The position numbers were made by a program, and so were the translations under genes. A stretch of DNA of 64,000 nt from Aplysia californica (lineage: Eukaryota > Mollusca > Gastropoda > Aplysiida > Aplysiidae), in NCBI RefSeq assembly GCF_000002075.1, contig NW_004798065.1, forward strand, positions 75,373-139,372. Reading direction: 5' to 3'. The notes under the pieces are model-generated. The model was not told the DNA's origin. It did no database searches and worked only from the letters and a program-made list of their open reading frames with translations. Of this stretch, positions 1 through 11,100 are shown piece by piece (position 1 is the stretch's first letter; each line of letters begins with the position of its first letter).

Positions 1-1000
1 GGGGGGGGAGAGGGGCGTGAGATTCTCTAATGTGTAAGAACCTTGGTTCCCCAGATAAAGTGGGCGAATATCGCATGTAATCTTTGAACACTGGATTCGC
101 GGCCTCGTCCACTACAAGAAAGACGTCTTGTTGAAAATTACTTAGATATATTTTAAAGGTTAGGGCGGGGGGGGGGTAAAAAGGAGGGAGGCCAGGATAT
201 TAATAATTATGTATCAAATCTCGATGTTATAGAATTCCATATTTTCAACTATTCAAAGATTGGTTGAAATAATATGTGGCAAACACGAGGTGGAAGAAAA
301 TAAATGAGCCAATTATTGTTGCATACCGTTGCTGGCTTGAGGAAATGTAGGCTACACTATTGCTGTTGTAAAATCGTCGGTCTGTGCTAGATGAAATCAG
401 GCGGAACAAATTATTGTTGTTTTGATATCTCCAACGCCGTCTCATTTTCGGCAATGTCAGACATTTGAGATTTTGAGATTTTATTCGACTCACGTCGCCG
501 CATTCGGCAAATCAATTGGCAAAGTTTCTAAACTCAGTGACAAGTCGCCCAGAAAAGAACTTGAGTTACTGAAATAAGACTTAATTAAATAAAATGAAAA
601 AATATCGACTAAACACCTATAGATCTTGACACATGTACGGTATCCATTAAAGAAAATTTCACAGACTTCACTTGTGTCTTTTTTGTCAGAATATCGATTG
701 CTTTGTTTGTTTGTTTGTTTGTTCGATTAATTGTTTGTTTCTTTGTTTGTTTCTTTGTCTGTGGGTGTGGTTTGATTAGGATTGTCTCCTATATCTACAT
801 GTATATTGTGTCTGTACGGGCTTAAAACATAATCTATTGTCAGAAAGTTATGTATCTATAACATGGTCAGGAATGTAACCATTATTGTCCCGCGACTTTC
901 AGGGTTATTTGCTTAACCCTGTCCGTACGTCATGTTTCACTATCGTATCTATACGACGTGGGGAACTCTGTGCCCCCACTTTCCCTACTTTACTGTTAAC
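1..1000. other. non-coding, no gene recognised
   Basis: No coding exon was found. The stretch holds a (TTTG)n-like tract at about 702-758 and a short dispersed repeat at 914-982 (listed separately). Confidence 0.6.
914..982 (+). repeat. short dispersed repeat, copy 1
   Basis: About 69 bp that recurs in inverted orientation at 44909-44978. The shared core contains ACGACGTGGGGAACTCTGTG and an AACCCT...CGTACGTC flank. Family unknown. Confidence 0.6.
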
Positions 1001-1138
1001 TTCATGCTCGTCCCGGGACTAACTTATCACACGGTTTGACAGTATATGTACGTGTATCAAGAGTGGAGGAGATAGAGACAAAAGAAGAGACACCAAGAGA
1101 GGAACAAGAGAGGAACAAGAGAGGGAGAGACACGAAAG

Positions 1139-1144
<6 letters not shown>

Positions 1145-1219
<75 letters not shown>

Positions 1220-1232
1220 GTAGATAGAGAGG

Positions 1233-1277
<45 letters not shown>

Positions 1278-1286
1278 GTAGATAGA

Positions 1287-1353
<67 letters not shown>

Positions 1354-1365
1354 CAGACAGACAGA
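1145..1365. repeat. (GA)n microsatellite
   Basis: About 220 bp of (GA)n, interrupted twice by a CGGTAGATAGAGAGGGAG-type spacer and ending in (GACA)n. Poly-Ser/Leu and Arg/Glu reading frames over it are simple-repeat artefacts. Confidence 0.95.
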
Positions 1366-1746
1366 CAAACAAAGAGACAGACAGACATTTTAAAAATCAC
1401 CCTCACAAGCGACTTCACGTATATGACAAGACCGAGCAGTATGCAGCAACATCATGAAGAGTACCAAAACCCTTGGAAAAGTGAACAATGAACACATCGC
1501 TGTATCAGCGTCTGATGTCACGGTTAGGACATTTGCCATTACTATTAGATAACGTGAGCTCGATTACCAAAAGTGAACATTGACAATATTTTATTAATAT
1601 ACCATTTAATTTGTCTTTTTGGATGTTGTATCCCAGTCATTCACGGCGTGTCTTGGGCAATGTCGCATGGCGGAGCCCATCCCTCTCCGCGCCAGGCCAT
1701 AGCCGACCTCCCCCAATACGCGTTGGGCTTGAACATGAAGTCGTTG

Positions 1747-1842
<96 letters not shown>

Positions 1843-1908
1843 ACTACTGCTGCTGCTGCTGCTACTACTGCTGCTGCTGCTGCTACTACTGCTGCTGCTG
1901 CTGCTGCA
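1747..1908. repeat. compound (TAC)n/(TGC)n repeat
   Basis: About 27 TAC units, then alternating blocks of five TGC and two TAC units. Another triplet tract, (ATC)n, follows at 1970-2060. Confidence 0.95.
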
Positions 1909-1968
1909 GCTAATAATTTATTATTTTTAATTTAGAAAATAAAAATAAAAATAAAACAAAATAATAGT

Positions 1969-1969
<1 letters not shown>

Positions 1970-2060
<91 letters not shown>
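1970..2060. repeat. (ATC)n microsatellite
   Basis: About 30 perfect ATC units, followed by poly-C tracts near 2085-2112. Confidence 0.95.
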
Positions 2061-2061
<1 letters not shown>

Positions 2062-2127
2062 AAATTGCATTTGTTTAGTGCATCCCCCCCCAACCCCCCC
2101 CCCCCAACCCCCGCTCGACGGCAAGAT

Positions 2128-2435
2128 GCGCTTTACACAATATTATTATTATTATTATTATTACCCAAGCAGTCCCTACAACACTCAGTAGCAACATTCT
2201 CGACCTTCTGGGCAGCATACGGCGCTAGCAGCCGATTAAGCACTTAAACACTAAAAACATTACAAAATCTTTCGCCGTCTATTGCTGGGTGCCCATTTTT
2301 ACCTGGGTGAAGTCAGGGAAATTCGTTTAAAGTGCCCTTCCTTCGAACACAACGTTGGGCCCCAGACGGGAAGCGAACCCACGACCTTGCCGTTGCGAGT
2401 CCAGGGAGCCTAACCAGTAGACCGCCGATGCTAGG
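2128..2435 (-). repeat. tRNA-derived SINE (family C)
   Basis: Diverged copy on the minus strand. The tRNA-like head is at the high-coordinate end (box-B-like GGTTCGCTTCC in reverse complement). The body matches 14668-15032 and 61905-62187, with the shared piece TCACCCAGGT, and there is a (TTA)n stretch near 2141-2163 at the tail. Confidence 0.75.
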
Positions 2436-2439
2436 AACC

Positions 2440-3030
2440 TACTAAGAATTAACCCTTTTCGCCTGGGTCGGTCACCTCATATTGGAGTTATTCCCAGTGA
2501 TGCCGTGTTAACATCACTCCATCCCATAATAAAGTTTAGCATAATGCCTACAGTGCCGGGGTAGGGCACGCGCTTGGAGCCAGCAGGTTGGAGATTTATG
2601 TGATGGAGGAGAAAGTGCGCTCGTCCTTCAATAAAGAAGCGATAGAAATCTTACAGTGCCATTCTACAAGGCACTGTGCAGGGAGGACGAGGGAGATCGA
2701 GGCAGACAGAAGAAGAGATGGGAGGATGACATCTGACAATGGACAGCCGTGGAGCTGCGGGACACACTGAGGAAAGCAGAGAGCCGAGAGGAGTCGAGGA
2801 GATTATTTAAATTGTTGTTATGCATCTGTCAGAGGCGACCCAACGGATGACCAATCTACGGGAGCAGAAGAAGATCCCATTCAGCCTGGATTGGCCCGAA
2901 CAAGAAGTGAAGCAGCCTTCCTGCATAATAATACTGTGGTTTCTAAATTTTCAAAGTGAAATGCAGAACATTAATGATGAAAGTTACCAAGATGCACGAT
3001 CAATGATCTATGATACTGATGAGAGGCAGT
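2440..3030. other. non-coding, nothing recognised
   Basis: Several short reading frames are present but none has a recognisable motif or convincing splice context. Confidence 0.5.
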
Positions 3031-3031
3031 G

Positions 3032-3545
<514 letters not shown>

Positions 3546-3561
3546 ACTACTTACTACCACT

Positions 3562-4143
3562 ACTATGACACGAAACCGATCGCACGTAACTGTGGAAGCG
3601 CCTTGCATGGGCTAGAATAACTTTTTGAACCTTTTAAAAGCTTTTTGTTCACAAGTATTTTAATATACGAGTTTTACTGTGACGGCTTTTTCATAACATC
3701 AACATCCTGCGTATTAGGCTACAATAAAAGAATGTATGTTTGTGGTCAATTTCTCCGACATCCTTTCTGAAATAGACATTGGCACTCATGATTATGGTTC
3801 GCCACTTGCTTCTCTGAAGATGCTCTCAAAATTCCAGTCATGATCTTTCCCTATCACCCAAGTGCTCCATTTTTTACAGACAATATCAAAATAAATAATT
3901 CTTGGTCTGTTCGCCATTTTCATGTACCTATTTTTCAGGGAGAGCGGGATTATATCAAGGCTTTTATTATATCACAGTAACATCAGTTCAAGTGTTTTAG
4001 AAACTGAAGGCATTACATTTGTAATTTTGTCTCTGCCATTATTGTTTTCATCATTGACCATGCCAGATCTAGGTTTCTTTCAGCTTTAGCTTTTCATCCT
4101 TTCTTGAAATTATCACCTTTCTTTATTCTAATAAGAAATCACA
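3562..4143. other. non-coding, nothing recognised
   Basis: AT-rich; no exon or repeat family recognised between the triplet block and the SINE. Confidence 0.5.
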
Positions 4144-4654
4144 GGGGCTTTCATGGCCTAGAGGTAAGGTGTTCGCCTCTCATTCAACAGGTTCCGGGTT
4201 CGAATCCGGACAGCGACGGGAATTTTTTCTTCTCTAGTATTGTCTCCTTTCACCTCCTCTCCTGCTCTCGCAATGTTCTATCGTCTGCTTTCGTCTCCAC
4301 TCTCTGCCCCCAGCCCTAATCCCTCTGCCCCTTCCTCTGGGCTACTAACTCTTTCTACAGCCTTTCTACTGAGACTCCTTGGCTCCTTCTTACTGCTGTC
4401 TTTCATCTAGGCTACACCCCTGATCTTATGGTAGGAGAGTTCTACAGTCCTGGCCTTCTCGGACAAGGGTGAAAAATCTCAGAGGTCCTGTGTGTAAGTT
4501 GCGCAATTTAAAGATCCCTTGGTGGTCCAAAATCGATAAGAGTGGGCTTCGTCCGCCCCCGGAGAAAATTCAAAATTTCCTAACAACTGAATGTGTAATA
4601 TGTCCCGCGCGCTCATACGACCTTACGCAGTTGTGAGCGCCGTTAAACACTTAG
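4144..4654 (+). repeat. tRNA-derived SINE (family A), full length
   Basis: About 510 bp. The tRNA-like head has box-A-like TGGCCTAGAGGTAAGG and box B GGTTCGAATCC. A long pyrimidine-rich body follows, then the tail GAGCGCCGTTAAACACTTA. It aligns end to end with 41226-41739, 43650-44166 and 59498-60025. Confidence 0.9.
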
Positions 4655-4921
4655 ATCTCAAGGCCTACTCAATCACAGCAGTCTCCTCCGAACACAATAT
4701 TGGCCAAGGCGGAAAAAAATCTGGAGACACGAAATCGAAACTTGAACATCAACTTCCGTTCTCGTTTTTATCATAACTGGCTAACAAAATTTCATGCGTA
4801 ACTGCATGAATTGCAAGTTTTATTGTTTACGTTAGGTGTGTCATTCACATTGTTGAACCACTTTACCTGTTAAAACTTAGTCTTAGTGCAGTCTCTGCTG
4901 TCAGCCTACTAAGAAACTGTC

Positions 4922-7900
4922 ATGGAATCGACGAACAGTGTGTCAGAAATGAAAACTCAAGTAAGTTGAAATACGGCAAGCCGCAAGGTGGTGTTGTCAG
5001 TTGTGTGTGTAGTGTAGATCGATATATAGATGTAGATTAGACTAGTCTAGTAGATTCTAGCAGATAGCCTACATCTAGACTTCCGTAACGAGCGACCACA
5101 TGAGACAGAGCAGAATTTAGGGTTAGGGTTTGGGTTAGTGTTAGGGTTCGAAGTGATTATTCGGAGGCCACCTCTATTCTCACCCGGAGTGAGAATAGTG
5201 CAGGCGAGTCTTGTGGCTATTCTCACCCGGTGCGCGTTCATCAGATTTTGCGTTCAACCTAAACCACAGAATTCTACACTGTGATAACAGAAAAATTGTA
5301 GAATTCTGTGCGTGAACAAACGTTCCATTACAACTGTAGCCTACGAAAAGCGTACAATTTTGTCTGTGGGCAGTGGAGACAGAGAGAGAAAGAGAGAGAG
5401 GAGTAGCGTGAGAATTTCCGGGCAAAACAAAATGGCAACCCACGTAGTTCGGCTCGATTCGAAAAGTTAAATAGCTGTAGCATCTTTGTAGACAACCAAA
5501 TTAATTTACTTTTGTGTTTTAAGTTAGTTTTAACATCATTTTTTAACTTTGTTTTGGTCAATTTGATCGTCCACACCGATAGACAGTATTCAGAAAGAGA
5601 CAGAGAGAGAGAGAGAAGAGGGGAGGAGTTGATCTTGCGAGAACTTCCGGGCGGGTGAGAATAGCCACTTTCTTATTCGGACTCGAGTCCGAATATGAAA
5701 AAATGTTATTCGGACTCTGATTCTTGTCCAGTATGACATCACTTCCGACTTCCTGTGACCCGTGACTCCGGCTTCCTGTCCTGCCTCACTCGTGACTCGC
5801 CTCAGGCCGGGTAGAGACCGGGATCACTTCGGGCAAAAGGCGTTTTGTGCAGGCCGAGTTGTTATCTTATGATGAATTTGAGGCCGGCCTGAAAAGTTAT
5901 AGCGCTTCTAATAAATGTTTATTTCTCAAGAGATCATCAGAAGCAATTAAAGATGGCTCGTTAGCGTGTGTCGGGGTCGGATGGGCGGCCTGCACACGTG
6001 TGGCTGTGTGCGTGTCAGGGAGGGGGGTGGGGGGGGGGCACTATCGGTCCGGGCGTTGAACGTCGCATACGCGTCAGTCTTTTTCCCCCTGGCAACTGAT
6101 CATTATTACAATAATAAGCTAATCTTGACGTAGATCTACGTAATGAATTGTGCGCTGGTCTATGGAATCAAAAGTTGCCGTATGCTCAGCTCTACACAGC
6201 AACACAACTACACAGGCTTGTGTATTTGAACGAATCAGTCTTTTTTTTACACAGCTCATAATATGCAGGTGCCAGGTGGTCTGCTAATCTTCAATTTTAC
6301 CTTTTTCTACAACAAAGAAAGTGGGAAACATGGGGGGGGGGGGGGGGGGGGGCGTATCAATGAAGCGGCGGGCATCGGATCGGCAGAAAAGGTGTGGGGG
6401 AAACTAAAAAATGGCGGAAAATTGGAAGCACTGAACGTTGGATCTATAGAACGAAGACACTTCCTTATTTCCGGACCCGAGTCCGAATAACATTTTTTCA
6501 TATTCGGACTCGAGTCCGAATAAGAATTTATTAGGCCTCTTCTTTATTGTGTTTGATGGGGTGGTCGCTCGTTATGGAAGTCCTCCTCTAGACTAGATCT
6601 AGATTCAGCCTTATTTTTTTTTAAAAATCGAATAGCCTTCTTAAAACTACAGCAGACAACAAAATGAAATTTAAAAACGTGTCGAAGTGATTATTCTCAC
6701 CCGGGGTGAGGATAAGTTGGACATGTAACAATTTCTCACCTGGGGTGAGATTAAAATTGATACTATTCTCACCCCAGGTGAGAATAACGACAGCCTATTA
6801 TTCTCACCCGGTTTTTTAGTTTCGGACATCATAGAATCCCAGTCACCGAGGGCTCCAGGCGACAAAACTCGCCTCCCTCTCTCACTCCGCTGAGCGCGCG
6901 AGGCGACTAAAATCGCAAACCTTATCTTTTGATCAAATAGCGCCACCTTTTGTCGCTACAGTATTTATTGGTTCTGTAATGGAAAATTTTACTCTTGAAT
7001 GGTTTAACCAATCAAAATTAAGAAAAAAATAAGTCTAGGGTCAAGGCACTGCGTTCCTTAAAAATAATCGTGGGTTCTGCAAGGGATAACAATTAAACAT
7101 GTTTTTTTTGTTTTGTAAACAAATGCCAGTTTTAGCATTAAATGGCAAACTATTACTAACATTATTTCAAATTTCATTAAACAGCTTTCAGTTAAAAGGC
7201 TATTATTTAAATTTTTTAAAACATACTACTCTGGTAGGTGAATTCCTTTCTGAATTTAGAATATATTTACACTTGTCCAGGGTTTCGGTGAAGATGCATG
7301 CATACTCTCAACTCAAGATTTTTAAAAATGAAACAATAACAATCCCCGCGGGAGCCTAGAAAAATCAGCCAGCGCTCTGGGGCAGGTCACGAACGGTCAC
7401 TCTCTTACAATTCACAAATTATTTTCTAGGCTATCATCCGTTCTCAATACCCTGGAAGACCTAAAAATCCATTGCATTCTCAGAGCGGGTGAGAAAAATA
7501 TTCATTTATTCTATGAGAACAACAATATAATATTATTCTCACCCGGGGTGAGAATAAAATTATATATTTTTATTTTCACCACGGGTGAGAATAACGATAG
7601 CCTAAACGTGTGGACAGACAAATGGACTAAATGGTGGTGGAAGTAATGATGATGCTGTAGCCTAGTGAGAAAGACTAATGAGTTGTCGGTTACCGTGTGT
7701 AGATTCTACTTAGACACTTCCATTGGGCAATGAGAGTCCAGTCTTTTGACTTTTGACACAGTTACACTGTCCTAGTAGGTAATTCTAGTTCTTTTATTCT
7801 GGTTTTTACATAAAATCCCCAGACGACAGTTATATTATGTAACTTCCTCACACTCACAACTAATTTAGAAGCCGAGTCAGAATAAATAAAACATTTTTTT

Positions 7901-8084
7901 CGGTCCCGAGTCCGAATAGAAGGCTAGAATCTAAATCCCATATTCGGACTCGAGTCCAAATAGATAAAAACTCTAATTGGACTCGAATCCGAATAGAGCC
8001 AGGGTTGGTGATTTTTTTGATTTTTTAAATAAAAATTTTAAAAATCGATTTTTAAAATTTAAATAAGATTTTTTAAATTTAAAT

Positions 8085-8121
<37 letters not shown>

Positions 8122-11100
8122 GTCGACACAGTTTGGGATTTTTGGAGGCTAAAAGTAAGTTCTTTTAGTGCAAAATGCATTGTCTTTATTTTAACCAATG
8201 ATTAATTTAAGCAACTGCAATTTTAGAAAGTGTTAATCTGCTATTCAGTGAGTTATGGCTGCAAACAAAAAATGAAGAAAATGTCAGTCTAAAAGGAAGG
8301 GGGGGGGGGGTAATTATGCATAGATAAACTTGCATTTTATTACAGTGTGTGTGTGTGCGCGCGCTTGTGTTTGTCTAAAAAGAAAAAGAAAATGCTAATT
8401 TCAATTATGAAAAAAAAGTAAATTGAATACAGTATTATTTTACTACTTACAGTGACAGGGGGGAAGCAGACTTTTAAGCATGATTATTTTAGTCTACTAA
8501 ACCTTATATCTGTTTTATAAAACCAAGGAAAGGAATTCTGAAAGTTTAAAGATGTAAAAACAGAATACAATTTTAAAAGTGATTTAAATCACTGAGTTCT
8601 ATTTTTAAAATCAAGTTGATTTAAATTTTTTAAAATCAACTGATTTAAATCAACCCAACCCTGGTTTTCAATTATGAAAAAAAGTAAATTGAGAACTGTA
8701 TTATTTTACAGTGACTGAGGGGAAAGAAGACTTTAAAGCATGATTATATTAGTCTACTAAACCTTATATCGTTTAATAAAACCAAGGAAAGGAATTCTGA
8801 ATGTTTAAATGTAAAAACTGAATACATTTTTTTGAAAAGTGATTTAAATCATTGATTTTTATTTAAAAAATCAAGTTGATTAAAATTTAAAAAATCAACT
8901 GATTTAAATCAACCCAGCTCTGATTTCAATTATGGAAAAAAAAAGTAAATTGAATACTGTATTATTTTACAGTGAAAGGGGGGAAAGCAGACTTTTAAGC
9001 ATGATTATATTAGTCTACTAAACCTTATATCTGTTTTATGAAACCAAGGAAAGGAATTCTGAATGTTGAAATGTGTAAAAACAGAATAAAAATTTAAAAA
9101 ATTTTAAGTGATTTAAATCACTGATTTTTCTTTTAAAAATCAAGTTGATTTAAATTTAAAAAATCTACTGATTTAAATCAACCCAACCCTGAATAAAGCT
9201 GACCTTGATTATGACAGACTTTTAAAAAAGGCCGCGGCTATTTGGACTCGAGTCTGAATTCGAATCCGAATAGGAGCCTTCCGTGGCTGTTCGGACGCAA
9301 ACTCCAATGCGTGTGCACAATCACTAGGTGTACTGGATGTGAAGCAGACAAGCAGTTCGACCTTGGCCTTCCTCTGTTTCTACAATCTGTTCAAAGAACT
9401 TGCAACAAATAGATGCCGACCGTGGTGACCCAGTGCGAACTGTGGTGTTTTCTGTACAAAGGATTATAATATAATTGTAGGGCTGGGCAGTGGGCAACGC
9501 TATGGGAGGGAATAGATCTAAAAAGGGGTGAAGGTGGTGGGGCGGGCCTGGGGAAGTAAGATGGAGAGAGAAAAAGTAAGAGAAAGAGAGAGAGGAAAAG
9601 TAAGAGAGAGAGAGAGAAAGGGGAGGGGGTGGGGCTGTCTTATAAGGACTGATTTTGAATTTTATGTTTTGATCCCTTTGTAGTCGTGAAACACGATGAA
9701 ATAGCCTACCAGTAGTTTAAAATCCGAATAGCAACAGGAGACTATTCGGACTCGAGTATAGACCTCGCTTACGGTACTACCGGTGGTGATAGCACATGCG
9801 CACAGGAATTTGAGTCCGAACAGCCACTTCGTTTTTAAAAAATTGGTTTTCTGACATTTCAGGTCAGCGTTATATTTTTCACACACTAGATATTGTATGG
9901 TTACTGGAATTCACTGTTAAATTGCTAGTTCTTCTGCTTTTTTTCCATAGAACTTGGAGATTTTCTTTTCAGGTTTATATCTATTGTTGATCGTGAAATA
10001 AAGTGGATCTTTAATTTCAAAATTTCGCTTCAGATTGTTTTATTGTATGTATCCTATATTTTCAGATGGAATTTGCTGTTGAAATGAACAGTCCTTGCTG
10101 TGTCGAAAAAGTCAAAAATGCGATAAAAAGTTTTGCAGGTAATAACTAGATCTAAATCTAAGCGTGATTGAACCAAATGTCCTTATTTTTTGTACCATTA
10201 CAATTATGACGGCTTTTTAAAAAGTAAATTGAAAATGGTGACTAAAAAAAGTAATATAAGTCTTTTATTGCTATCTGTAAAAGAGGTGCAAAAGACATTG
10301 TACACTTCTTACAAGACTTACTAATTGTTGCAAAGTACCAGTTTCATCACAGACTGTGCTCCTGGGCACGATCGGTTCGGTTTGCTAACCAAATTGAGGA
10401 CACAGGGGGGCTATCGTGGCACAAACCGATCGCCCGACTATTTACCTCAAAAGCAATTATGTCTCTGTGTCCAGGCGACGAGTCGTGTGATCGGTTTGTA
10501 TTAGAGAGCCAATCCACTAATGGGCACTCTATATAAGCATCTGTGATATCAAATCGAACACGAGCCTCATAGGGTCAATTAAAATATAAGCCCAAGTACT
10601 CTCAATGTTCAGAGATGCAAAAGGAATGAAACCCCTAGAAATTTTCAAAGAACTCAATATACAGAGTATAGTGACAATTTAATGAGCAAAAAATTGATAT
10701 ATTATGTGTTACAGTCTAGTGTATTTAATATAGGAATGACGAGTCTGGAAGACAAGCCATAGGCTAGTGACAGTTAGGGAGATTGTTTTGGCTCGTAATC
10801 TTCCAAAATCAGTTTTTCATAAAATTTGTTATGAGCAGCTGTGGCATTGTAAAGTGGTGGCTGATGGGTCCCAAAGCAACTGACTGAGAGACAATGGCTT
10901 ATGAGAAAGGACATTTCAGTCCTACCACTCTTGAGGCAAATCTGTCAGAAGTTAGACTAATGATTGAATCCGTACGTACAACTGGAAGATATATAATTTA
11001 ATGCCTCGTCCTCAACACAGTCCATCCTGGCCTTGCTGCATCAGACTTTCACCTATTCTCGCCCCTAGGAGGATATTCATAAGATATTTAAGCAGGAGAG

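Noticed and set aside
1002-1418. Poly-Ser/Leu and Arg/Glu reading frames over (GA)n tracts here and at about 25.0, 27.1-27.5, 31.7, 39.0 and 56.4 kb
   Set aside because: Dinucleotide repeats stay open in every frame; no start context, splice site or non-repeat protein segment.
4144-4230. Functional tRNA genes at the box A/box B sequences (also 15010, 41230, 43660, 59510, 62160)
   Set aside because: Each is the head of a SINE with a long shared body, and no acceptor-stem pairing is evident.
6501-6522. Palindromes as bacterial-type terminators or operators
   Set aside because: Eukaryotic intron context, no adjacent coding unit, and a dispersed TIR-like origin fits better.
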